The position numbers and the translations under genes are program-made. 64,000 bases of DNA from Dipteris shenzhenensis. Lineage: Eukaryota; Polypodiophyta; Polypodiopsida; Gleicheniales. The stretch lies in the NCBI GenBank assembly GCA_047967505.1, contig CM106539.1; one strand, 5' to 3'. This document shows positions 11,131-20,799 of this stretch, piece by piece; within the stretch, counting starts at the first letter, position 1, and every line of letters starts with the position of its first letter. Under the pieces are notes generated by a model. That model was not told the origin of the DNA, made no database searches, and worked only from the letters and a program-made list of their open reading frames with translations.

Positions 11131-12049
11131 AAAATATCAAAAAATACAGCAAACTGACCAAGTGAAATCCCTTCCTGGGATATAAAATGCACAAGTAAAA
11201 TCTGCAAAGAAAAATCTGCCCACAGTGACAAATACTATCACAGCCTGTCAAAGGCTCAGAATGCACTTCAATTATCCTGCAAATGCTCTCCAATGTCACT
11301 TAAAAATACCTGCAAAACTTGCCAATGTTTGCAATGTCACTCAAAATGAGTCCAAAATTGCTTGTAATAGTCCCAAAATGCTTGTACACTTCCAAATTGC
11401 ATTAGAATGCCAAAAGCCCCAAATTTTTCAGGGAAGTTGCTTCCAAAAGAGGGCAAATTGCCTGAAAGCCCCAAAAATGCAAGAAATTGCTGTGTAAAGC
11501 AAAAAGCCCCTAATTTTTGCAAGAAATTGCAACTCAAAAAGGGGCAAATTGATTGAAAGCCCCAATTCGCAATTTATTTGCAAAAGGAGTAAATTCTACT
11601 ACCAATGTGTCCAAATGAAAATTCCCAAGTGTTCAAATGTGACTCAAACTGAGTCCAAAAAACCTGCAAAGCTCCTAGATTGCTCTTCTTTGCAATGTCT
11701 ATCCAAAAATTGCACAAGAGCACTTCAAAAAATGCAATGTGCCTGCAAAGATCTCAAAAGCCCCAATTTCTCTGCAAAGAGAAGAACTTGTAAAGCAAAA
11801 ACCTGCAAAGTAATCATGCAAGAAAGGTACAAGGGCCTGCAAGATGTACGGAAATCCATATTGTGTACGGATTTGCAACAACGGTACGGACTGCTAATGC
11901 ACAACGGTACGGAAGGCTGTCAGTTGTACGACACAGGTACAACAAATGTATTGGCTAGAGCTTCGACGCTAGTGCAGGCGTACGGATAGCAGCGTGGGCT
12001 GCTGTATATCTGTACGGAAGAGCTTGCGGGCAAGGAGCAGGGTCTTACT
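11131..12049 (-). promoter_or_regulatory. Long Copia 5' leader with GTACGG cluster
   Basis: About 0.9 kb separates the primer site from gag. The half next to gag repeats short blocks such as AAAAGCCCC and GCAAGAAATTGC. The half next to the primer site (11827-12015) has nine GTAC sites, at 11827, 11846, 11864, 11884, 11907, 11926, 11937, 11980 and 12012; six read GTACGG. Chance predicts fewer than one per 190 bp. The leader of the unrelated Copia at 36172 has the same feature. Confidence 0.6.
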
Positions 12050-12060
12050 GCTCTGATACC
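12050..12060 (-). other. Copia primer-binding site (tRNA-iMet)
   Basis: On the minus strand GGTATCAGAGC follows the LTR end after three bases. This matches 11 of the 12 bases of the usual plant initiator-tRNA-Met primer site. Confidence 0.85.
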
Positions 12061-12063
12061 GAA

Positions 12064-12302
12064 TGTTAGACAAAGAGAGAGTGAGAGAGCAAGAGAGCTG
12101 AACGTCAGATTGCGATAGATGAAGTGACTGAATACAACAAGAGGGAAAGGTTTTGTCTAAGTGACAAAACCTTACCCTTCACTAACCATAGTTAGTGAAC
12201 TAACTGTGGTTAGGGGGGGAAACCTTTAAAGAGGGAAAAGTGCCCCTAACCTACTTATTACATTACATTGGTCACTGCTAGAATATAATAATAATTCTAA
12301 CA
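12064..12302 (-). repeat. Copia 5' LTR
   Basis: The right-hand LTR (239 bp), with TGTTAG and CTAACA ends, is homologous to 5711-5949. On the minus strand it lies upstream of the primer site, so it would carry the element's promoter. Confidence 0.9.
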
Positions 12303-12969
12303 TCCGAATCATCATGGCTCCCATAGTCACTTGTAGCCTCTCAAATCTCCTCGACTCCGACTCTGTCGCTGAAATATCACTCTCCCAGAAACGAGCTACA
12401 TACATGGCAGTCGGTCTCACCAACGTGTCAAAAAGCCAACCCTTCGTTGGAGGGTCCTGGAACTGTGCCTGGAGGCATCGCCTCTCTAGTTGAGCTAGAG
12501 CACTCCGTCCTCATGTGAGTCATGCCGTACCTGCATGGGTCATTGTGAAACCAACGCTGCTAAAGACTACTCCCAAATATGTGTAAGACTACACTATCTC
12601 CACAGGCTCGTCATCACGGTATGTGAAGCTATGGCGACGGGACACTGCTCGCGAGGTATTGAAGATCATAACCTTAGTTTTCCCTAGGTTAACTGTCAAG
12701 TCTCTCTCTACAGAACATCTCCAGAGACTCTAGATGTTTTTGCAGTCCCTTTGCTGAGGATGATATGAGGGCTATGCCATCTACATACAGCAATATCTGC
12801 ATCATCAGGTCGCCAGAAGCAAACCCTCTCCGCCTAGGCTATCGACAAAAGAGGTGATCTCGTCGATATGAAGCCCGAAAAGAGTCAGTAAGAGGGGGCA
12901 GCCTTGTTTCACTCCGATAGTGCTCTCAACCAAGTCTGATAGGCCTCCTTGGGCACGTACCTTCCCTCG
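12303..12969 (-). mobile_element. LINE RT part, continuation of the split LINE
   Basis: The minus strand encodes LINE RT in broken frames: TIGVKQGCPL, then LFGLHIDEI, then a catalytic box read as YVDG in place of YADD, then LVRPTAMYVARFW-like sequence at 12303-12423. The order continues the LINE at 4571-5710. The copy ends at about 12969, in the stretch corresponding to RVLGKVRTRS of the LINE at 45518, against the tail of the next LINE. Confidence 0.75.
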
Positions 12970-12990
12970 CAGAGAGAGAAGTAGAAGTAG
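12970..12990. repeat. Short GA/GTAGAA tail at a LINE 3' end
   Basis: A short AGAGAGAGAA stretch is followed by two GTAGAA units. On the element's strand this is a simple-repeat tail (TTCTAC units, then TCTC) attached to the LINE to the right. Confidence 0.8.
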
Positions 12991-13073
12991 AATTTATTAT
13001 CGTCTTCGGGGGGCCAAAAATGACCCATGGGACCTAATCCTCAGTACAAAAAATATCCTCCGATGTGGAGGGG

Positions 13074-13301
13074 TCAAGAGTTTTCCAGTTCTTGATGGTG
13101 CGAAAAAAGACAAGTGACAAAAGACCCCAACGCTGCCGGAGAGGCAGTGGAGAGAACTGATGAGAGCTGTGTGGTGTCTACCAGTATCTGCTGGTAATCA
13201 TCCATGATATATGCATATCTGGGGCATTGTAGGGCTACATGTGCCTCTGTCTCGACTGCCTGTGAATCACAAAATCTGCAAACTCTGGCATGTCGTGGCA
13301 A
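13074..13301 (-). pseudogene. LINE ORF2 C-terminal zinc-finger region
   Basis: The frame includes VCRFCDSQAVETEAHVALQC followed by PRY. This is the Cys-Cys-His-Cys motif found at the C-terminus of many LINE ORF2 proteins and thought to bind template RNA. It lies 80-300 bp from the element's 3' end, as expected. A frameshift separates it from the upstream frames at 13267-13521 and 13623-13856. Confidence 0.75.
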
Positions 13302-13761
13302 ATTCAGCCAAGCTCATTTCTCTATGGCCAAGGTATGTGACCGTGTGCGGAATTTGGCAATATTCCTGCGATAGAGAAGAGGCATGGGAGTGTTGATGTA
13401 TGGCTAAGCAAAGGCATCTGATTTCATGAATGACGACTAGCATAGAGGATTTATTTGATCTTGGTAGTATTCTAACTTGGTCTTCCTTTCTGCTGTCAGC
13501 CATTGAGCCTGTAGGGTGCATAGTAAGGACAACTAGAATTCCTGTAGATTGACTTGTTCAGGTGGCATAGTTAAGTATGGTTCCACTTTCCATCTGCTGA
13601 ACCATTTCCTTATGTCTGTCCCTCATCCTATACATATGATCTTGCTTTTATGGTTCTTTTGAAGTTTCATACTTGCTGTCCATGCTCTGTGTGGTAATCT
13701 GTCTGTTGGCATTTGTTGCACGTCCACTAGATATTGCATCACTCTGATCAATGCATGAAAC

Positions 13762-14289
13762 TCAATTGGCCTCCTGCTTGTTTCCAAAAGGAGCACAGAG
13801 TACGGGGTAGTAGCCTTGACTCCTAGATGTCGTCGTAGGAATGCTTTTAATCTCATTCCATGTAGATGGAGAGATGCTGCCTCCCCATACTTCTACTCCG
13901 TAGAGCACTGTTTGGACCACATATGCATCAAACAACATATTCCGGATCTTCCAATTCTGGGTGTCAGTGTGCCTGCAATCATTTTCAAATTGATAGTAGT
14001 TTCCCCAACCTGTATCCAACCTTCTTTGTGCACATTGCCACCATCTGTGGTCGGCTGGTATGTCGATGCCTAAATATTTAAAGGTGTTGACATATTCAAT
14101 GGGCAGCCCCGCAAAGCTGATAACAGGAAGGTGTTCAGGTTGAGTGGTACATACTGCCATCATTTTGGCTTTGGTGACATTTACGTGCAGCCCACTTTTA
14201 TTGCAAAAGACCTGAAGTGCCTGTAGTAGTTGATGCATGGAATCAGAGTCATAAGCCAAAAGAACCACATCATCTGCATATAGAAGCAA
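13762..14289 (-). pseudogene. LINE reverse transcriptase, catalytic box
   Basis: The frame opens with MLLYADDVVLLAYDSDSMHQ. The YADD box is intact and is followed by the usual helix and LHVNVTKAKMMAV. YLGIDIPADHRWW follows as the thumb start. The preceding fingers and palm lie in the overlapping frames 14181-14537 and 14480-15193, so at least one frameshift interrupts the RT. Confidence 0.85.
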
Positions 14290-14479
14290 CAGTATTGTCC
14301 ATATCCCGAGTGTGGGTCCTTTTCCCCTTCTTCTGCTGTAAATTCATTTATGAGTTCTTCTAACTTGTCAAAGATTCCAAACAGTGTAGGTAAGAGAGGA
14401 CAACCTTGTTTTACCACCATATTTCTTTGAAATACAGCTGACAATCCATGCTCTTGTTTTAGTTTGCATGATACTTTCT

Positions 14480-15193
14480 CTAGGAGATGCCTACTCTTAG
14501 TGCCAGGGGAACTTTGAGGTCTTGCATTCTTTTCCATAGGCCACCTCTCGCGACTGTATCAAATGCTTTCTTAAAATCTACAAAAGAGCATGAAAGAGTT
14601 TTTCCTTTGAGTCTGCTTTCATCCATGAGTACTCTTAATGTGACCAGATAATCTGCAGTCCTATGCTCTTTACGGAAGCCTGCTTGTCCAATGGCCCTCT
14701 TCTTGGCCTCTTTTGCCCAAGTGCTGATTTTTGCTTCAAGCACCGTGCTAAAAAGTTTAGCTAGTGTGGAGCTAACCATTATAGTCCTGTAATTGGTGAA
14801 TGAATTTTTGTCTCCCCCTTTGAATAGTGGTTGAACCCAATTCTCTTGCCAATCAAGAGGAAAGCCATGATGTAGAGCATTTGTCAGTGTGTGTGATAGC
14901 CAGTGTCGTGTCCTATCTTTTGTCCATTTTAAGAGTTCAGCACACATGTGCATGTGGTCAGGGGCCTTTCCATTTGCCATCTTCTTCAGCCCTGCTTCAA
15001 TGTCCTCAAAAGTGAAACGGTTGACTGAAGCATATGACAATTCTTCATTTCCCGTGTCTTTTGCATTGGCATGGTTATAGAGTCTGATAACATACTGAAG
15101 CATTTCCTCATCTGATATATTTCCCATGATCTTTTTCTTTTGTCTCTTAACCTGTTTCCACTCCTTTCTGGGATTCTTGATGAAGGCGATCAA
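14480..15193 (-). pseudogene. LINE reverse transcriptase, fingers and palm
   Basis: A 237-residue frame with KKMANGKAPDHMHMCAELLK, NWVQPLFKGGDKNSFTNYR, GQAGFRKEHRTADYLVTLR and SFVDFKKAFDTVARGGLW. These are the standard LINE RT motifs up to the first catalytic Asp (in FVDF). It overlaps the end of the endonuclease frame by a few bases, which suggests one ORF2 split by a frameshift. Confidence 0.85.
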
Positions 15194-16125
15194 ATCAGAT
15201 TTTCCCTTTCTAGAATGTAATTTCTTTTTTTCTTCCTTGTGAGGGCATTGTATTGCTTCTCCTTCTGCCTATGGAGGTTTGCATCAGAAATATGTTTCAG
15301 CTCATTGCGGAGTTTCTTGCATTCGTCATCATACCATTTCTTACATGGCAGCCCTTTATGCATTTTTTCCCTGTCTTGAGGGATTGCTCCAAAAACCTGT
15401 GTTGCCGTATCAAGGACCACCTCTCTGAGGGCTTCCCATGTAGGTGTTATTGCCAGTGCATTCAGCTTTGCATCCAATGTGATGGCATATTCTTCCTGCT
15501 TGTCTTGGTCTATTTGGAAGCCCCTTGAATTGGCTGCAAATTTCTGCACTTCTGTTTCAGTGTGGATACCAAGAGTCATCCATATTGGGAGATGGTCTGA
15601 CTCCGGATATTTATCTCCTATCCTAAAAGTTTCTCTGACATGCAGAGCATTGACATGTGCGAGGGCATAGTCAGGGACACTATGTCCCCCGGTAGCGGAG
15701 AAACATGTCATCCTGTTAGTCAGTGGAAAGAGTTGCATCCCATTCAGAACTGGCATGTGCAGTCTGTTTATCATACATCTGAGTGCTCTTCCTTGTGCAT
15801 TGATGGTATCATCTTCTGAGGTTCTGTGCCATAAGGCATCTAACTCAATTGCATCTTCTTTGTCCAGTTCATCATGCATGATAGGTTGAAATTGCAACTG
15901 TCCAACTCTAGCATTGAGGTCTCCCATGATTATTACCGTGCCTAGTTCTTTCAGTTCTGCAATGTCTAGGCATAGTGATTCAAATGCCTCACTTGAATCT
16001 ATTCCGTTCCCGGCATAGAAAGGGGATTCATGGTGAGGTATATAGCATCCTGCAAGGAAGAGGGGGCATTCACCAAATTCCAGTTTCAACCACATAAACC
16101 TCTTGTATTTATCAGCTCTGTACAT
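15190..16125 (-). pseudogene. LINE AP-type endonuclease
   Basis: A 311-residue frame with the later endonuclease motifs: VIIMGDLNARVGQ, GGHSVPDYALAHVNAL and PESDHLPIWM. The C-terminal linker KKWYDDECKKLRNELKHIS then leads to RT. The N-terminal motifs (WN and the catalytic Glu) are absent; the next upstream residues read like GQGGVACMIQ, and then the element stops at the (GA)n tract. The first-strand nicking function is therefore lost in this copy. Confidence 0.85.
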
Positions 16126-16206
16126 GCTGATTTTTCCTGCTTAGTGTTCTTGGATCATGCATGCTACTCCTCCTTGGCCTCTCTTTCCGATTTGTTTTTG
16201 GTACAC

Positions 16207-16208
<2 letters not shown>

Positions 16209-16242
<34 letters not shown>
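16209..16242. repeat. (GA)n tract at the LINE 5' junction
   Basis: A nearly pure AG repeat directly at the 5' end of the LINE at 12991-16208. With the AGAGAGAG at 12970 the element is bounded by GA repeats on both sides. Confidence 0.9.
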
Positions 16243-16244
<2 letters not shown>

Positions 16245-17905
16245 GGACTGTGTTGGAGGGGCCCCCAAGGTAGATCACAACAAAATACATGTTTCTTGCC
16301 AAGCTCTCTTTATTTCCTACATTTTCTAAAGCCTTGCCGACCGGTAGCCAAGAGCTACCTCCTTTGGATAACCCAACTATGAAGGAACCGAGTCAAAACA
16401 TGATTCAGGAAGAAACAAGGAATTCACGACTAGATAGCTTCAGGGTGCTAAATGTCAGTGTGCCCACTAAAACCCATATGAAGGATTCAAAATACTCGAC
16501 TTTCCCTAGCTTATACAAAAACATTCCTCTAATCTACTTACTTTAATGGTAGCTTATGAAAACACCTCTTCACATTTTGAAAATCTAGATAAATAATACT
16601 TACACATGTTCAAAAGAAAATTGAAGACAATCCTAGCTAACCTTGTAAGAAGCTCGCAAAGAAATTAACTATATCAGCATAAGAAGCATGGACGTTTTAA
16701 ATTGCAACACCAAACTCCTACCTGAGTTTGGCCTCAACAAGATCACTCATGGCTTGAACAAAAATTTTGAAGGAGCAATGAGTCCCCATTTAAACAGGCA
16801 TTTCCTGAAAAATGTCCGTATGACTCCTCGAGAAATCCAATCATTTGTTTCTATTTATAATGTGAAACCATTTATCACATCACAATGCATATTAGATTCA
16901 ATTATTATGTGTTTGAGATGTGATAAATATTAATAAGATCCTTCAAAAAGGTGCTTAGAAAAGTCAAAAGGTAGACTCATAGCGCTGCGAAAAGGAAATC
17001 GACTAATATGTAAAGAGAGGACATACACAAGCAGCCTGATGCACATATAGTATCATGAAGGGCAACTGACATCTCATGGTGAGTATCGATGATTAGTCAA
17101 AAGGGGCAAAATGAAATGTATTTGTTGGACAGGTGCTCCCAAGAACAGATGCGGGGACAAGGGATCTGAATTGAAACCAAGTTTCAAACATTGTAAATGC
17201 TACCTTAAAGGTTCTATCACAGATGCCATGTGCAATTTACCTTGTAATTCAACAAAACAGGAAGATGTGACTTCCCATAAAGAGTATGTAACAGTCGATT
17301 CAAAAAGGGTAAGGCAGAGCCAAGCCTACCAACAACCTAAATGTCCATAAAGGGAAGAATCACACAGTTTAACAGCACAGATCATCAAAAAACCAACTGA
17401 CAATCCATGGCATAAAGCTTAGTCAGAAGAATAAACCACAAGAGTGCACATTTTAGACATGGATACCTTGCCTATGAGCATGCAACTATCAAGCTATGCA
17501 CCTCACAAAATCAATGTCTATTTCATACCAAGATAAAAAGAATTTGAGGGGAGCCATATACCTTTGCCATATTCTATTTTACAATCGATACAATTAAAAA
17601 CTTTGCGTTTTAACAGATGAGATTAGTCACTAACATGGAAGCTCAATTGGACTATTACTAGTCCATGAGTTGGAAATTTACAGATTTGACACATACATGA
17701 CAATTGATCTCGGCCTTGAGACACAAATTCTAAACTTTTTCAATACACTGAAGGCTCTAAGACAGGCCCACCACTTAGGATCTCAAATTCAAGCAACCAT
17801 TTTTGTATATACTCACCACAGGTCACCAAGAATAACGCCATCCTATAAACCAATTTACATACTAGCTTCATTCAATGTAAAGACAGACACTGAAATACCT
17901 GCAGC
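16243..17905. other. Region 3' of the ABC transporter gene, no gene seen
   Basis: A/T-rich single-copy-looking DNA lies between the LINE and the transporter stop codon. Open frames here are short and without recognisable motifs. The part nearest 17905 should hold the transporter's 3' untranslated region on the minus strand. I could not place a poly(A) site with confidence. Confidence 0.4.
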
Positions 17906-18067
17906 TCAACTTTTGGCCTCTGCAGACATTGATTTATGAAGAACAGATGGAAGATCCTCGCCCTCAAACTTTTGCTGATTCCACAGTTGAGAATATCGTC
18001 CACCTTTTGACAAGAGAAAATCATGTGGCCCTTGCTCCACAACTGTGCCATTTTCCAAAACAATGAT
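17906..18067 (-). CDS. ABCB25: ABC transporter last exon
   Basis: It encodes 53 residues and a TGA stop (17906-17908). It starts IIVLENGTVVEQGPHDFLL, then SKGGRYSQLWNQQ, which is the conserved end of ATM-type transporters, followed by a species-specific tail ending SAEAKS. The acceptor CAG lies at 18068-18070. The exon joins in phase 0 to MQCDE of the exon at 30809-30944. Confidence 0.9.
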   Translation of the reverse strand: MIVLENGTVVEQGPHDFLLSKGGRYSQLWNQQKFEGEDLPSVLHKSMSAEAKS

Positions 18068-18507
18068 CTGCCATAGAAATGGAGAGGAATTTAGCAAAGA
18101 CACAGTCCAAAAAAGGCACCATCATGGCCTGATGGATAGTTCCCACACCAAAAATTATCTGCACATTCTCACCTAAGAATTTTTGTGCCTCATGAAAACC
18201 AAGAAAGTTGTTTGCCATGATTGAAAACTTTAACAAGTGATTGCTGAAGATCTTCCTGCATGTGCACACACCATGCATGCGTGCGTGCACATGTGCGGAC
18301 ATACCTGTTTGCTTGTGCAAGGGTACATGTGGGCGTTTGCATGTGTGGTTCATGATCATGTTCAAACAGGATTTAATGGGCTATAAAGAATCTGCTCACA
18401 AGGAACTATGATCTGATAGGATTTTGAGATATACATCTAGATAAGGTGCCTAAAGTCATTGCATAAATGCAAAGCAGGCATGCTGCTTTTAACCTTAATA
18501 TTTTTTC

Positions 18508-20649
18508 CCAGAGAAAATAACTTTCTATTAATACTTCAAGAAACAACCATCCAAATCAACAATCCATGTGGCACTGGTCGAATATGAAAAGAAGTGGAGA
18601 AACTGGCTGTCAACCAGCATGTTTTCAGAGAACCCAGTTACTACCTAGGGAATTTCTGAAACAGGTACCAACAACCATGGTGGGGGACTGTACATCCATC
18701 GAATACCTCACTCTCTGAATATATAAAAAGACAACTGCAGGCCAAGCTTTGCAGAACGTGCCCGCCTCTCAGCAGTGTCCGAGATCCCGATGTCCCATGC
18801 TCCCATACAGCACTCAGGGTGTAGATAATATCATTCCAAATGGCAGCAGTGACCGTGGCTGCTGGGCAACCTGCTGGCCTCCCATTACCAAGCTGCAACG
18901 GGCGACCTAGATGCTCCACGCAATGATGCTGGACACAGTCTCCCAAACCATGTCCTTTGGGGAAGAAACAAGATGTTTCCGGAAGGAGGAGTCGCACCTT
19001 GAACATTGATCTGGAAGAGCCTGCCTAGATCTTGAAGTGGGGTGACTCTGTCAATGGAGAAGGCATGACCCCCTTTCATCAACCAAGCTGGCATACCCCA
19101 GGTGAAGTCCCATTGCATCCTCTACATCCTAGCCACAATCTGAAAAGCCACTTGCCAAATCCTCTGTGCTTTAAGGCAGATCCATAGACAGCACGGAATC
19201 ATTTGGAGGTGCAGGCCAGGGGCTAGGTCCCACACGTGATCAAAATCTGGATATGGCTCCTCCAGCATATTACTCAATCCAGTGTCACTCTCGCGATCGC
19301 ATATCCGGGTGACCACTTCCAGAAGAGGCGATGACCAGTGTGTGTCATGTATGAGAAAAAGCGCACCTCCACACATCTCTTAGAGTACCCTACTCTGGAC
19401 GGCCAAAACTACTCACCCGGATCCCACTATACTTCGCGCAAGGCTCGCCCTCCCACAACCAAAGCTGCCATCGTGACCCATCCTGACCAATAAACCAGTC
19501 CTTGCCCAAGCATTCCACTACTCCGATCCTCTCCCACTCCAATATTTGCCTGAGCCCTTGGTTCCGTAGCCTTCTGAAAATCCAAGAGAAGAACTGTGAT
19601 AGGCCGAGACTCCTCCCGGGCCCACCAATCCACTACCTCCCAAAAGGTGAAGATGTTGTCTAGGATGCTACACTTACGAACAAAACCTGTTCAAGTATAA
19701 TGAATGATATCAACAAGATGGGGGATGAACCGCAAGATGGACAGGGCAACATCGGATATCCGAACGATCTACCTCTTTTGGGATCTGGAAAATCCAGCCT
19801 CGATTGAGTGACTAAGGGCAATCAAAAATCTCTTGGAAGGCATCTTCAAGGGATCATGAATGCACTCCCAAAAGCACTTGAAGAAAGCCGGGGTCACGCC
19901 ATCCTCTCTTGGGAACTTCTGCAATGGGAGGGCCTTTGAGGGCCTCCAAGAACTCCTCATCATTGAACAAGGCATTAGCTGTCTGCTCATGCCCTGAGAG
20001 ATAATAGCCAAAGTATGCACCCACATAGAAGCCTGAGCTATAAGAACTTGTGGGACCTCCTTCTCTGACAAGAACATCAAGCAGTAAAAGGCCATGGTGA
20101 TCTCCAAAACCTCCCAAGAGTCCGAGTGGATCTATCCACCATCACCGCGTAGCCACTGGAGCTGTGTCCCCGCTAATTGTGGCCCAATCGTCTAGAAGAA
20201 TTGCCTGGTCATCCTATCGCCCTACTGAGGAGTGGTAAGAGAACTCTACTCTGTGGATTGTTGTGGCTTGAATGTCAAACCGCGTGCTCTCACGTCCGTC
20301 CACAAGCCAATGGAAGCCAAGTCTCACCTCAGTGCTCTTTCCCTCTCATAAAGGGAATGCTGCCTCTGCAGTGCCTGTAACTATAGCTGCTCGCTACTCC
20401 TTTGGATTGCTGTTCTTGCCCTGTTGGCCCAACCATCCTAGGGATGGCATGCCAAGCTACTGCCAAATGCCTGCTAAGGCCTGTTGAACTCCCTCCTCCT
20501 GTAAATAGGGCATCGTGGACCCCCCCCCTAGAAGGGGGTGAAGATCCTTGACAAGGCTGCTTTAAATGAAGCACTATCGGATATGACGTGACATCGTTGT
20601 CCTGGCTCTAATTCAAGCACTATTAGAATATGATGTGACATCGTCGTCT
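18508..20649 (-). mobile_element. Plant L1 element, 3' part
   Basis: The left end near 18508 has TTTCTATTAATACTTCAAG, close to the 3' ends of the other L1 copies at 20680, 33780 and 35785. The body carries broken L1 ORF2: C-terminal region (18641-19376), RT scraps (19427-20107, for example VLLLDFQKAT) and the end of the endonuclease (AKTTMSHHILIVLELEPGQ at 20528-20650). The L1 at 20664-27073 is inserted into it, and its upstream part resumes at 27088. Confidence 0.75.
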
Positions 20650-20663
20650 TGGCTAAAATACCT
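20650..20663. repeat. Target-site duplication of an L1, left copy
   Basis: TGGCTAAAATACCT is repeated exactly at 27074-27087. The two copies bound the L1 at 20664-27073. Confidence 0.9.
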
Positions 20664-20799
20664 TTTTTTTTTTTTTTCAAAGAAAGGAACCTTCTATTAA
20701 TGCTTGAAAGATTCATACAACACAGCAGCCCCGAAGGTGCTGAGTATGGAAAAAACCGAAAAAGGCTGAAAGAAAGAAACCGGCCTGTTCTAGAGACTG

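Larger units (their letters stand above)
5711..12302 (-). mobile_element. Copia LTR retrotransposon, interrupted by a Gypsy fragment
   Basis: This is a minus-strand element with two LTRs of 239 bp, both TGTTAG...CTAACA. The tRNA-iMet primer site lies at 12050-12060 and the polypurine tract at about 5950-5962. Reading 5' to 3' on the minus strand, the order is LTR, long leader (12045-11131), gag remnant, protease-integrase, RT-RNase H, LTR. A Gypsy 3' half (7358-9004) is inserted between integrase and RT. The LTRs differ at about 20 positions by eye, so the insertion is old. No matching 5-bp target duplication is seen; both flanks look like the same LINE with a gap. Confidence 0.9.
12991..16208 (-). 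mobile_element. Long LINE (endonuclease, RT, zinc finger)
   Basis: The 3' end carries the shared terminus: TTTATTAT, then a stem GGGTC/GGCCC with one wobble. The body runs from a C-terminal cysteine-histidine motif, through RT, to an AP-type endonuclease, in four main frames. The N-terminal part of the endonuclease is missing, so the copy is 5'-truncated. It ends directly at a (GA)n tract (16209-16242). Its proteins differ clearly from the LINEs at 43584 and 45518, yet the 3' terminus is of the same type. RT motifs are unlike plant L1; the clade is not assigned. Confidence 0.85.

Noticed and set aside
16688-17350. Open frames of 79-81 codons downstream of the transporter
   Set aside because: There is no recognisable motif, they are A/T-rich and they do not overlap any plausible exon structure.
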